Assembly: GCF_009908265.2 (NCBI RefSeq) | Contig: NZ_JAAATX020000017.1 | Coordinates: forward strand, 1 to 64,000 | Source of the DNA: Paragemmobacter amnigenus | Lineage (GTDB): Bacteria; Pseudomonadota; Alphaproteobacteria; Rhodobacterales; Rhodobacteraceae | Length of the DNA stretch: 64,000 bases | Reading direction: 5' to 3' | Shown here: piece by piece, positions 17,470-25,443 of the stretch | Layout of the letters: each line of letters begins with the position of its first letter | Position numbering within the stretch: position 1 is the stretch's first letter | The notes under the pieces: generated by a model | Told to the model about the DNA's origin: nothing | The model's database searches: none | Seen by the model: the letters and a program-made list of their open reading frames with translations, nothing else | Made by a program: the position numbers and the translations under genes

Positions 17470-18129
17470 CGCGGCGACCTTCTCTCTCTTCGTTCAGCTT
17501 GCGAACCATCACGGCCTCGATCACCGGCAGCAGTTCCACCACGGCGCGCGGGGAAATGCCCATGGCAGACGCCATGGCCAGTGCTGCCGTCATGTCCCAG
17601 CCGAGGACGGCGCCTGGGATTCCGCGGATCTGCCCACCCATCCGCTGCGCCAGATCCCAGACCTGCCAGCCCTCGTGGGTCAGGGGTGCGTTCAGGATTT
17701 GCGGGCAGTCCGGGCAGCGCCCTTCGCAGGCCTGGCAGTATCCTTCGCCCCCACCGAAGACCCAGTCAGCGAGGGCGCCGAAGCGTTTTTTTCCGCCTCG
17801 AGCTCCAGACCCTTGGCGACGTAGGCCGTCTGGAACTTTTCGAAGATCGGCCAGAGATCGAGGAGCGCGTCGATGGCCTCGGGGCTGACCGGGATCGGGT
17901 CGCCATCGGCGTCGCCCACACCGTCCCAATCGACGATGGCGCGCGCAGCGATGGCCTTGGCAAAGATGACCGCGATGCTGTCATCCGGCATGCCGGGGGC
18001 GATGGCGCGTACGGCTGGATCGGTGCGGGCGGCGACCATGATCGCGGTGGTCAGGGGTTCGACCTTCACGCGCACGCCCAGCGCAAGGTCGAGCCAGACA
18101 GCTTCACGAGCGAGGTTCAGGCGCAGCAT
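17462..18129 (-). CDS. Tail assembly chaperone, -1 frameshift (G-T-like) product
   Basis: The long form of the tail chaperone is made by slipping back one base at 17785-17791, giving about 222 residues: the first 115 codons of the short gene, then 107 codons in the -1 frame. The extension begins KKRFGALADWVFGGG and contains YCQACEGRCPDCP, a C-x2-C-x4-C-x2-C cluster likely to bind zinc, followed by a helical tail ending against the tape measure start (8-base overlap). In lambda, gpGT recruits the tape measure with gpV; the same role is inferred here. The extension has no start codon of its own at the beginning. Confidence 0.82.
17692..18129 (-). CDS. Tail assembly chaperone, short (G-like) product
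   Basis: 145 residues, start MLRLNLAREAVWLDL two bases after the tail tube gene. N-terminal beta/alpha sequence (GVRVKVEPLTTAIMVAARTD), a helical middle and a charged, alanine/lysine-rich tail. Between the tail tube and tape measure this is the slot of lambda gpG. About residue 114 the reading passes the slippery sequence A AAA AAC, and a fraction of ribosomes should slip to make the longer product. The upstream in-frame extension (to 18171) overlaps the tail tube gene and is not needed. Confidence 0.82.
   Translation of the reverse strand: MLRLNLAREAVWLDLALGVRVKVEPLTTAIMVAARTDPAVRAIAPGMPDDSIAVIFAKAIAARAIVDWDGVGDADGDPIPVSPEAIDALLDLWPIFEKFQTAYVAKGLELEAEKNASAPSLTGSSVGAKDTARPAKGAARTARKS
17785..17791 (-). 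other. Programmed -1 frameshift slippery heptamer
   Basis: On the minus strand the bases read A AAA AAC in the zero frame codons gaA AAA AAC, which is a textbook heptamer for tandem tRNA slippage. It lies within a run of seven adenines. Slippage joins the chaperone short frame to the -1 frame that carries the cysteine-rich extension. Confidence 0.8.
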
Positions 18130-18131
18130 GA

Positions 18132-19076
18132 TCAGTATTCCTCGATGTCGTTGACGAGCGTGGCGGTGCACATCCGGCCCAATGTGGCGTCGCGCGCGGC
18201 CTGCCAGTCGAAGGTGGCCTGGATGCCCTGTGGCCCCGGGATCTCGATCCGCGGTCGCGGGAGGTAGACGGCATGTGCAGTGAAGGTGAAGCTCTCACCG
18301 GAGGGCAGGCTGTAGGCGAAGGTCAGCGCGCATGGATCGCCCGCGATGGCCTGGTTCACCAAGACCTGGTCGGCAAAGCGTACCTCGATCTTGCCGGTGA
18401 GTGCGGCGATGGACGGGTCCGCCCCGTCGATCCTTCCGTCCGAGCGGATCGTCTCCACCCGATCGAGGTTGTTCGCATAGGTGACCTCGGCCGAGATGAT
18501 ATTGCCCAGCGGCTGGTCGTTGCGCGTGATCGCCCCGTTGAAATGGCCGAAGCGCTGGAGGTCGAGGTCGGCCAGCGCGCCCGCGGCAGAAGCACTGGTG
18601 ATGGCTTCCCCTTGGGCGACAAGGCTGGCCGTCGCGGTCAGGAGCCCCGATCGCTGCATTTGCCAGCTCAGGCTGTCGAGGATGCAGCCGGAATACATGG
18701 CAAAGCGCGGCACCTCTGGCATGCCGGTCTCGATGGACATCGACGGCAGGGACCAGGCGCCAGAGCGGAATTCATGCGTGAGGGGCCCCGGTGCAGCGCC
18801 GGTGGTCACCGGCGCCCCGAAGGCGGCCTTCAGCCAGAAGCCAAAGGCCGCGGCATCGATCGGCACGACGACATTGCCGTCGGCTGTCACAGCATCCTTG
18901 ATCGGAGCCGATGGGTCGCGGCCGTAGCCCAGAAGCTCACTGTTCAGGAGCGGTTGTTCCGACCCCAGCGTGGTGCTGGCGAACGGCATCTTCGTGAAGC
19001 CGCCCGCGGGTGGGGTTCCATAGGTGGTCTCGAACGCAAGCGCCATCTGCGCCCGCGCGCCTTGCGCACGTGCCAT
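18132..19076 (-). CDS. Major tail tube protein
   Basis: 314 residues, start MARAQGARAQMALAFETTYG with AAAGGAG eight bases upstream. The opening (ALAFETTYGTPP...FTKMPFAS) and the beta-rich rest (SSGCILDSLSW-like strands, ITSASAAG, NNLDRVETIRSDGRIDGADPSIAALTGKIEVRFAD) are those of phage tail tube proteins that recognise a 'pseudo-immunoglobulin' shell fold in siphophages. It lies between the tail terminator and the chaperone pair. Hexameric rings of this protein would make the flexible tail. Confidence 0.82.
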   Translation of the reverse strand: MARAQGARAQMALAFETTYGTPPAGGFTKMPFASTTLGSEQPLLNSELLGYGRDPSAPIKDAVTADGNVVVPIDAAAFGFWLKAAFGAPVTTGAAPGPLTHEFRSGAWSLPSMSIETGMPEVPRFAMYSGCILDSLSWQMQRSGLLTATASLVAQGEAITSASAAGALADLDLQRFGHFNGAITRNDQPLGNIISAEVTYANNLDRVETIRSDGRIDGADPSIAALTGKIEVRFADQVLVNQAIAGDPCALTFAYSLPSGESFTFTAHAVYLPRPRIEIPGPQGIQATFDWQAARDATLGRMCTATLVNDIEEY

Positions 19077-19102
19077 GGGGGTCTCCTTTGATGTGTGTGG
19101 GG

Positions 19103-19525
19103 TCAGGCCAGGGGGCTGGTGGTGGTGTAGTGCAGGACGACGGTGATCAGCGCCGCCTTCAAGCTGGCCGCACCCTCGACGGGCAGATCGACGGATGACG
19201 GGGCTTCGGGTTCAACCCAGTCGCAGAGGCCGCCCAGTGTCCGGTCAGCTTCCAGCGCCGCGCCGATGGCGGCGACTAGGTCATCGAAGGCGGTGGACCG
19301 GCCATTACCCGCCTGGGCGACAACCTCCAGCTCGGCCCGGTGCAGGTAGTGGTAGCGCAGGGGCGACAGCGTCACCTCCGGCTCGCCCGGCTGTCCGTCG
19401 CGCTGGATGATCAGCCCCGCTGCGGGGATCCGCTCGGGTAGAACCTCGTCACGCAGAGTGAGGGCGGCGAGAGCCTGCAGCCGCGCGTGCAGCGCAGCAA
19501 GGACGGTTTCGCGGGTGGTGGGCAT
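19103..19525 (-). CDS. Tail terminator / tail completion protein
   Basis: 140 residues: N-terminal helix (TRETVLAALHARLQALAAL), then strands with RAELEVVAQAG and AALITVVLHYTTTSPLA at the end, the fold pattern of phage tail terminators (lambda gpU type). It lies between the DUF6441-like connector and the tail tube. The role, capping the tail tube for head joining, is inferred from size, order and secondary structure pattern rather than a sharp motif. No strong ribosome-binding site is visible before 19525. Confidence 0.7.
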   Translation of the reverse strand: MPTTRETVLAALHARLQALAALTLRDEVLPERIPAAGLIIQRDGQPGEPEVTLSPLRYHYLHRAELEVVAQAGNGRSTAFDDLVAAIGAALEADRTLGGLCDWVEPEAPSSVDLPVEGAASLKAALITVVLHYTTTSPLA

Positions 19526-19577
19526 GGATATGCTCTGATATGAGGCGAAATGAGCGATACAGATTCTGGAGAAGGAT

Positions 19578-19946
19578 GTGTGGGATTGGATTTCCGAAAA
19601 GCTTGGTTGGCTTTCAATGATGCCGTTTGTTCGGCCAGCGGTATCTCTGCTTCTGTCAATTGCGGCTGCGGTGATTTCTTATCTGTCTAGCCAAGATAAC
19701 TGGGCCATTGTTTTGCTCTTATTGTCTCTTCTTTTGGCAGTTTGGTCTTTCGCAGAATCATTCAAGGGGGGAATTTCTGCCACAATTGTGGGGATGCTAT
19801 CTGCTTATTATGTAACGGGCTTGGATACAGCACTGACATTGCTCGACCGTGGATCAGTAACAATTTGCGTTGTCTTTGAACATCGAAGTACACAAGACTG
19901 CCTAGATGAGCTCTTGGGCAAGCATGGCGTCCAGCTTATTCAGTGA
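19578..19946 (+). CDS. Moron-like small membrane protein, opposite strand in the tail operon
   Basis: 122 residues, starting at a GTG preceded by GGAGAAGGAT. Hydrophobic segments at about residues 18-38 (PFVRPAVSLLLSIAAAVISYL) and 43-60 (WAIVLLLLSLLLAVWSF), then glycine/leucine segments, give two or three membrane helices and a soluble C-terminal tail containing two cysteines. It is clearly AT-richer than the tail genes and points the other way. An accessory prophage gene, possibly for lysogenic conversion or superinfection exclusion; family not recognised. Confidence 0.65.
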   Translation: MWDWISEKLGWLSMMPFVRPAVSLLLSIAAAVISYLSSQDNWAIVLLLLSLLLAVWSFAESFKGGISATIVGMLSAYYVTGLDTALTLLDRGSVTICVVFEHRSTQDCLDELLGKHGVQLIQ

Positions 19947-19966
19947 CGGCAATAATTGACGTTGAT

Positions 19967-20587
19967 TCAATCGCTCCACCCCGCCACGATCCGTCCCGGC
20001 ACTCCGTCGATAGCCCGCTCGGCATCTCGCGCCAGATCGAGCCGCTTGCGCAGCTTGACCTGAGGCACGAGGAGGAAGATCGGCGCGGTGGTCAGCCCGC
20101 GGCCAGTCTTCGCGCGTGAAGCCACGGCGCGACCCTTGCTGTTCAACCGTCCCTCGGCCACCAGCAAGCTCGGTCCCCGGCGGCGATAGATGAACCGCAG
20201 CCGTAATCCTGTGCGACGTTCCCATTCACCGGGGGTGATGCGACCACCGCGGGTGGATTTGCCAGCGGCGGGGGTCGGGATGGCCAGCCAGAACCCGTTG
20301 CGCGAGCGGATCAGCGGCCCGGTGTCGTGGGCCCCGACGATCACCGGGACGTTCGACCAGATCAGCGCTGCGGCGTTCAGGCTCTCGCCGCCTCTGGGAT
20401 AGGTAGCGAGACGGATCGAATTGCCGAGCCGGGTGCCCAACCCTGCGCCGGTGATCTGGCCGCGCCAAGCGGATTTGAGGCCCGCGCCCGCCTCGCGCAT
20501 GGCGGTGGTGACGGCCTTTTCACCTGCGGCGATTTCCGCCTGCATCATCGCAACGATGTCAGGATCGATGGTGAGCTTCAGTTTCAT
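19967..20587 (-). CDS. Head-tail connector region protein, DUF6441-like
   Basis: 206 residues. An N-terminal helical part (AMMQAEIAAGEKAVTTAMREAGAGLKSAWR) leads into IRSRNGFWLAIPTPAAGKSTRGGRITPGEWERRTG, a sequence seen in DUF6441-type neck proteins of rhodobacterial phages, and then an arginine-rich C-terminus. Its start overlaps the preceding stop by four bases. It lies where tail completion/neck proteins of the HK97 gp10-like class are found. A structural role at the neck is inferred. Confidence 0.75.
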   Translation of the reverse strand: MKLKLTIDPDIVAMMQAEIAAGEKAVTTAMREAGAGLKSAWRGQITGAGLGTRLGNSIRLATYPRGGESLNAAALIWSNVPVIVGAHDTGPLIRSRNGFWLAIPTPAAGKSTRGGRITPGEWERRTGLRLRFIYRRRGPSLLVAEGRLNSKGRAVASRAKTGRGLTTAPIFLLVPQVKLRKRLDLARDAERAIDGVPGRIVAGWSD

Positions 20588-20898
20588 GCTGGCCTAAGGT
20601 CCAGCGTCCAGATCAGCCGATCGCGGTCGCGCAGCGGTTCTCCCTGGATCACATGGCTGTCCGCGCCGATGACGATGACGTCGCCAGTGCGCGGGGCAGG
20701 TAGGTCGGCCACACGCACATCCACCACCGTCGTGTCACTGACGAAGCGGCCCACGCCAAAGTCGGTGACGCGGTCGGGCGCACGGCGGATGATGCGGATC
20801 GGGCGTTCCTCGGAGGTGGTGGCCGAGATCCAGAGGGCCGGGGCCGCCATGGACGCATGGGTGAAAATGCGGTCCATGGCGGCAGCGAAGACGGACAT
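20584..20898 (-). CDS. Head-tail joining protein (ATP-binding sugar transporter-like phage family)
   Basis: 104 residues, mainly beta strands: RPIRIIRRAPDRVTDFGVGRFVSDTTVVDVRVADLP, GDVIVIGADSHVIQGEPLRDRDRLIWTLDL. The pattern of a short N-terminal helix followed by 'G..Y.I...P..D..RL.W.LDL' is that of lambda gpFII-type head-tail joining proteins in many prophages. It begins 11 bases after the capsid gene and overlaps the next gene by four bases. Confidence 0.75.
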   Translation of the reverse strand: MSVFAAAMDRIFTHASMAAPALWISATTSEERPIRIIRRAPDRVTDFGVGRFVSDTTVVDVRVADLPAPRTGDVIVIGADSHVIQGEPLRDRDRLIWTLDLRPA

Positions 20899-20909
20899 GG
20901 GGCTGTCCG

Positions 20910-21935
20910 TCAGTTCGAGCTGTGGATCCGGACGGCCAGCCGGGGCCGCTTGTTGACCGGCAGGATTGAGGCCTCGGTCATGACGTCGATCCAGCGGCCT
21001 TTTTCGTCGAGGTGCTGGCGGGCATAGAGCGGCAGGCCGATGGTGTTGGCAGTCTCCAGCAGGTTCGCTGGGCCGCCATAGGTGGTGAAGGTGTCCATCG
21101 TCCCGAGCGGGAAGGCGATCCCTTCGTTCGCCGGGACCAGCCGTTCTGTCGCTTTGGTCGAGAGGGTGACGGTGCCCGAGTATTCTTCGAACAGGATCCC
21201 GCCGAAGGGGAAGTTGCGGCGGACATCCTCGCGCAGGGGCTGGGCGCCGGTCGAGGCGTAGAACTTGTACGCCTCTTCCGTCTTCGGATGGGCGATCAGC
21301 TTGTCGAAGAACTCCCGGCTGACCAGCGCATGGACGCTGGTCATCGCCTCGCCCAGCAGATTGTCCTCGATGGCGCGCAGCACCTCGCGGACCTTGCCCT
21401 GCACGTTCGTGCCTGCGGTTCCGAGGACGAAGTCGACCGAGATCTGCGCCAGGCCGAATTCCGTGAAGTAGTTGTAGAGGGTCGTCCCGGCCCCGTCCTT
21501 CACGATGCCGCGGAGCGCGTTCATCTCCATGTATTCGCGGGTCTGGGCATGCTTGCGCCGCATCAGCAGGAGCTTGCGGTTCATCACTTCGACGAGGGGA
21601 TCGGCCGCATCGAACGCGCCGCCCAGCGCGGGCTGTCCTTGGATGTCGGCAGGCAGGACCACGTCGTCATGCGGGATCCACGGCAGTGCAAAGCTGCGCA
21701 TGGACCGACCCTCGCGGGTGCCGACGGTGGCAGGGCCGCCGAGGGGTACGGAGGGCAGGAGGCTGAGGACGCCTTCGTATTGCTCAATGATGACAGAGCG
21801 CTGGCTGACACCTTCGAAGCGGAAGAGGCCGATCTGGGCGAGGCGGGTGTAGAGGTTGGGCAGGATGTTGATGGCCTGCGTCATCTCGGCCAGCGAATAG
21901 CCGCCAGCGTCGAAGGGATTGCGGACGAGGGTCAT
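20910..21935 (-). CDS. Major capsid protein, lambda gpE family
   Basis: 341 residues, the same size as lambda gpE, starting MTLVRNPFDAGGYSLAEMT with GGAG seven bases upstream. The family pattern is clear: LAEMTQAINILPNLYTRL, VIIEQYEGVLSLLPSVPLGG, a central MRRKHAQTREYMEMNALRG and near the end FPLGTMDTFTTYGGPAN. It forms the icosahedral shell with HK97 fold. A long in-frame upstream extension exists but runs through the decoration gene in another frame and is not coding. It follows the gpD-like gene as in lambda. Confidence 0.93.
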   Translation of the reverse strand: MTLVRNPFDAGGYSLAEMTQAINILPNLYTRLAQIGLFRFEGVSQRSVIIEQYEGVLSLLPSVPLGGPATVGTREGRSMRSFALPWIPHDDVVLPADIQGQPALGGAFDAADPLVEVMNRKLLLMRRKHAQTREYMEMNALRGIVKDGAGTTLYNYFTEFGLAQISVDFVLGTAGTNVQGKVREVLRAIEDNLLGEAMTSVHALVSREFFDKLIAHPKTEEAYKFYASTGAQPLREDVRRNFPFGGILFEEYSGTVTLSTKATERLVPANEGIAFPLGTMDTFTTYGGPANLLETANTIGLPLYARQHLDEKGRWIDVMTEASILPVNKRPRLAVRIHSSN

Positions 21936-21960
21936 GGGGTGCTCCGAGGGATGAGGGGGA

Positions 21961-22341
21961 TCAGACGCCGTCGCGGGCGATGATGCCTGAGGCGGCCAGC
22001 TGGCCGATCTTGGTGGTGATCTTGGCGGCGTCATCGACGGTGGCGTCGTAGGCAAGCCCAGAACGCGAGACGATTGCGGGGCCGCGGGCGACGACGATGC
22101 CCACGGCATCGGCCAATGTCGCATCGACGGCATAGAGGAGGACAGCCGAGGCGGTCTGCGCGCCGTCGGTGCCGCCGCTGGTCGCGAGCTTGTACTTGCC
22201 GCTGGCGGTGATGCGGCCGAGGACAGCGCCGACGGGATAAGGCATACCCGCGAGCAGCGTTACCACCTCGCGGGTATAGTTCGGGTTGACCTCATATTTG
22301 AGGACATCGCCCATGCTGGGCGGTTCCGTCAGGACGGGCAT
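21961..22341 (-). CDS. Head decoration protein, lambda gpD family
   Basis: 126 residues: an N-terminal tail (LKYEVNPNYTREVVTLLAG) and a compact beta domain (GAVLGRITASGKYKLAT, AVLLYAVDATLADAVGIVVARGPAIV). The sequence order matches HDPD/gpD trimers that bolt onto the capsid at threefold sites after expansion. Lies between the protease/scaffold gene and the capsid gene, in the lambda order C-Nu3-D-E. Confidence 0.9.
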   Translation of the reverse strand: MPVLTEPPSMGDVLKYEVNPNYTREVVTLLAGMPYPVGAVLGRITASGKYKLATSGGTDGAQTASAVLLYAVDATLADAVGIVVARGPAIVSRSGLAYDATVDDAAKITTKIGQLAASGIIARDGV

Positions 22342-22403
22342 CGTTCAGTCTCCAGGATGTTCGGGATGGGGTGCGCCGGGCGCGGCAGTGGTCTGCGCCG
22401 GGA

Positions 22404-22778
22404 TCAGCGCGAGGCGGCGGCCGACTTTTTCGCGGCCGCGACGATGGGGCTTTCCTTCGCGCCCGCCGCCGGGGCGGTCGCGATGATGCCTGCGGCGTCA
22501 CTGCGCGCGGCGAGATCGGCCAGCACCTTGGCGCGCAGCGCTTCCGGCTTCACGCTCTTGGCGACCGCATCGGCGGCATCGATCTGGATGCCGAGGCGCG
22601 CGGCCTGCGCGCATACCTGCGCGACCTCGGCCGCCTCGGCGCGGATGGCTTCCGGCGACATTGCGGCCGCCGCCGTCTGCGCCGGTGCGATTGCCGTGGG
22701 CGCGGCCGGTTCCGGCGGGGTGCTGGCGACGGGCGCGGCCGGAGGCTGCGCATGATCGTCGGGGGCAGTGGTCATCAT
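22404..22778 (-). CDS. Nested internal-start scaffold protein (Nu3-like)
   Basis: Inside the protease gene, in the same frame, two adjacent ATG codons (22778 and 22775) follow a strong purine-rich site (GAGGAAAGG about six to ten bases upstream). Translation from here gives 124 residues (MMTTAPDDHA...), helical and alanine-rich, the capsid scaffold. Lambda uses the same nested arrangement (C and Nu3). Not experimentally shown here; supported by the site and by the domain boundary lying exactly there. Confidence 0.7.
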   Translation of the reverse strand: MMTTAPDDHAQPPAAPVASTPPEPAAPTAIAPAQTAAAAMSPEAIRAEAAEVAQVCAQAARLGIQIDAADAVAKSVKPEALRAKVLADLAARSDAAGIIATAPAAGAKESPIVAAAKKSAAASR

Positions 22779-23717
22779 CGGGCCCTTTCCTCTGGGGGTG
22801 GATGTGCCGCGGGGTGCGGCGGCGAAAGCGCGGAAAGCGGTGACGGGATCGGCCACCTCGTCGGCGAGTCCGGCGAAGATGGCCGCCTCACCGCGGAAGA
22901 CGGCGGCCTCGGTGCCCAGTGCCTGAAGCGTGTCGAGGCGTCGGCCACGACCTTCGGCGACGGTTTCGGCGAAGAGCTGGCGCAGGTCTTCCAACTCGCC
23001 TGCGATCCGGTCGCGGACGGCCTTGGGAAGCGGCTGATAGGGGTTCGCATCGACCTTGCGGGCGCCTGCATGGATCAGCGTGACGGCGATGCCCTTCTGG
23101 TCCAGCGCCCCGCTCATGTCGCTGTGCATGGCCACGACACCGATGCTGCCGACAGCCCCGGTGCGCGGCAGGATGATCCGGTCGGCCTGGGAGGCCAGCG
23201 CATAGGCTGCGGACAGCGCGTGATCCGCGACGAAGGCACGGACTGGCTTCTGCGTCCGAGCGGCCCGGATACGATCCGCGAGGTCAAAGGCCCCCGCGAC
23301 CTCGCCACCGAAGCTGTCGATATCGAGCGCAATGCCGCGGATGGCAGGATCGGCCAGCGCCGCCTGCAGCTGGGCGGCGATCCCCTCGTAGGAGGTCAGG
23401 CCGGAGGATTGCCCGATCCAGGCCCCGCGATGCACCAGCGTGCCCGCGATCTTGATGACCGCGATCCCGTCCACGACGGCAAAAGGTTGGCCGCCGTTTC
23501 GCGTCTGGCGGTTGGTCAGGTCGTCGCCGAACAGCGAGCCCCGAGCGGGCAGGGTGGCTGCATACTGATCATCGGCCATGATCTCCAGCCCCTCGACGCT
23601 GATTTCCCTGCCGGTGATCCGGGGGCCAAGACCGGTCAGGAAAGTCAGCGCCTTGGCGGGATCGACCATCAGGGGCGTGTTGAAGACGCGCTGGGCGATC
23701 TGGGTGTGGTGCATCAT
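22404..23717 (-). CDS. Prohead protease (S49 / ClpP-fold) with C-terminal scaffold
   Basis: 437 residues. The protease part (residues about 70-290) shows VDGIAVIKIAGTLVHRG, GIALDIDSFGGEVAGAFDLADRI, DHALSAAYALASQADRIILP and GSIGVVAMHSDMSGAL, as in lambda gpC and SppA-like S49 peptidases; the serine lies in SAAY with a downstream lysine in the region. The last 124 residues are an alanine/proline-rich helical scaffold. Start overlaps the portal stop by four bases. It cleaves the scaffold and portal during maturation. Confidence 0.88.
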   Translation of the reverse strand: MMHHTQIAQRVFNTPLMVDPAKALTFLTGLGPRITGREISVEGLEIMADDQYAATLPARGSLFGDDLTNRQTRNGGQPFAVVDGIAVIKIAGTLVHRGAWIGQSSGLTSYEGIAAQLQAALADPAIRGIALDIDSFGGEVAGAFDLADRIRAARTQKPVRAFVADHALSAAYALASQADRIILPRTGAVGSIGVVAMHSDMSGALDQKGIAVTLIHAGARKVDANPYQPLPKAVRDRIAGELEDLRQLFAETVAEGRGRRLDTLQALGTEAAVFRGEAAIFAGLADEVADPVTAFRAFAAAPRGTSTPRGKGPMMTTAPDDHAQPPAAPVASTPPEPAAPTAIAPAQTAAAAMSPEAIRAEAAEVAQVCAQAARLGIQIDAADAVAKSVKPEALRAKVLADLAARSDAAGIIATAPAAGAKESPIVAAAKKSAAASR

Positions 23718-25231
23718 CCTTCCTCCGCGGGCCGGGGTGCCCGGTTCTCGCCGTCGTCATCCTGATCGTCGCTGTCCTGCTGTTCCTGCCGCTGGCCCTC
23801 GGCATCACCCGGCGCAGCGCCGCCACCCGCCGCCTGTGCGGGCGATCCGGGCCGCCGGAAGTCGAGACCCAGTTCCGCCTCGCGCTTGCGTTCGGCCGCG
23901 ATTTCCCGGTCGACCTGTTCAGCGTCGTAGCCGCGTTCGGCGATGGCCTGCGTGCGGGATTTCAGGCCTGCTTCGATCTGCAGGATTTCCGCCGCAGCAT
24001 CCTTGGCCGGGTCGATCCAGTCCCATTTCGTTGGAAGCCAGTCACAGGCGAGGTATTGGCGCCGGTCGGTGGCATATCCCGGCAGGTCGATGGCACCCGC
24101 AAAAACCGCGATGTCCATCCAGCGTGTCCAGACAGCGCGGCAGAGCTGATAGACCATGACCGAATGCTGGATGGCCGAGATGCGACGTCGGAAGTCGACG
24201 AGGGCAATGCGAGTGTTCGAGAAGTTGCCCTTGGCCGTGTCGCCCGTCAGGTAGCCATAGGGCACGCCCAGCGCCGCGCCGATCTGCAACAGCGTGCGGT
24301 ACTGAAACGGTTCATATGTCGATCCGGAATCCGGCGTCGATGGCGTGGTCACATCCTCGCCGGGATCGAGCCGCACCACCTGGCCCGGCTCTACTTCGAG
24401 ATCGTCCTCGGCCGGATCGAGGGCGGTTTCCGGCGCGGGGGAGGTTATGAACATCGCGAACATCGCCGCGGTCTTCTTCCGCTCCAATTCCGCATCGTCG
24501 TAGAGATCGAGGGTGAAGAGCTTCACCACGGCCGCGGCAAAACGCGACACCCCGCGCAACTGGCCCGCTTCGACCGGGTCGAGGATGTGGATGACCTCGG
24601 ACGCGGGCACGCGCACGGTTTCACCCACCAGCCCCGGATCAGTCATGTCGCCCGGATGGCGGCGCAGGAAGTGATACGCCACGCGCCGCCCGATCCCGTC
24701 GAACTCGATGCCTTGGCGGATTGATCCGGAACCCGGCAGAACGCGGGTCATGTCCTGGGGCAGCATTTCCGAGGGCAGCATCTGCAGCTGCATTGGCACG
24801 GTCAGCCCATCCTCGGGACGCCGGGTGCGGATGCGCAGGAAGACCTCACCCGCCAGAAACACCTCGCGGGCTGCCCTGCGCTGGAGGCCGAAAAAGTCGG
24901 TCAGCCCCTCTGCGTCCGCCTCGTCGGTCCAGGCAAGCCATAGCTTCTGCAGCTCCTCTTTCTTGCCGGGATCGGCGATTTTCGACGAGGGCTTGATCCC
25001 GTCGCCAACGACATGGTTGGCAAAGGCGTCGACGGCGTTCGCCGCATAGCCGTTGTTGCGCACGAGCCAGCGCGCCCGGGCGGTGATGGTCTCGCCCGAG
25101 GCGGCGATCAGCGTGTTCACATGCGCCCGGGTGGCCCGGAACCCGCGCATGCGGCGGTGCGACTGCGCCGCGTCAAACCCGCCGATGATCGAGCCGAGGC
25201 GCGCGCGGAAGGCGTCGAGCACCATGGTCAC
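23714..25231 (-). CDS. Portal protein, lambda gpB family
   Basis: 505 residues. Lambda-type portal features are YDLIAASGETITARARWLVRNNGYAANAVDAFANHVVG-like early sequence, GDGIKPSSK, AREVFLAGEVFLRI, a central GVSRFAAAVVKLFTLDLYDDAELERKKTAAMFAMFI and GVPYGYLTGD followed by NFSNTRIALVDFRR. A dodecamer of this protein forms the DNA entry vertex. The C-terminus is rich in Q/D/E repeats. The start overlaps the gpW gene by four bases. Confidence 0.93.
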   Translation of the reverse strand: MTMVLDAFRARLGSIIGGFDAAQSHRRMRGFRATRAHVNTLIAASGETITARARWLVRNNGYAANAVDAFANHVVGDGIKPSSKIADPGKKEELQKLWLAWTDEADAEGLTDFFGLQRRAAREVFLAGEVFLRIRTRRPEDGLTVPMQLQMLPSEMLPQDMTRVLPGSGSIRQGIEFDGIGRRVAYHFLRRHPGDMTDPGLVGETVRVPASEVIHILDPVEAGQLRGVSRFAAAVVKLFTLDLYDDAELERKKTAAMFAMFITSPAPETALDPAEDDLEVEPGQVVRLDPGEDVTTPSTPDSGSTYEPFQYRTLLQIGAALGVPYGYLTGDTAKGNFSNTRIALVDFRRRISAIQHSVMVYQLCRAVWTRWMDIAVFAGAIDLPGYATDRRQYLACDWLPTKWDWIDPAKDAAAEILQIEAGLKSRTQAIAERGYDAEQVDREIAAERKREAELGLDFRRPGSPAQAAGGGAAPGDAEGQRQEQQDSDDQDDDGENRAPRPAEEG

Positions 25232-25443
25232 AGACCCTTGGTGGCCACGGTGCCCCAGCGACGGCGGCGGGCAGACGTGCCGCTGGTGGTGGCAATGCGG
25301 GCTTCCAGATCGCGAATGGCCGCGGCCAGTTCGGCATCCGAGCCATAGGTCACCGTCTTGCCGTCATAGCTGAGGCTGCGCAGCCCTGCGAAGCGGGCTT
25401 CCTGCAGCGCGGTCAGCAGGGCCTGCATGCGTTCCAGGTCCAT
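25228..25443 (-). CDS. Head-tail joining protein, gpW family
   Basis: 71 residues, MDLERMQALLTALQEARFAGLRSLSYDGKTVTYGSDAELAAAI...: helix, beta hairpin, helix, the compact gpW fold that lambda uses to connect portal and tail, and which sits between terminase and portal in lambda (A-W-B). It is embedded in a much longer open frame, but the ATG at 25443 overlaps the terminase stop by one base in the ATGA pattern and defines the gene. The C-terminus is arginine-rich. Confidence 0.85.
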   Translation of the reverse strand: MDLERMQALLTALQEARFAGLRSLSYDGKTVTYGSDAELAAAIRDLEARIATTSGTSARRRRWGTVATKGL

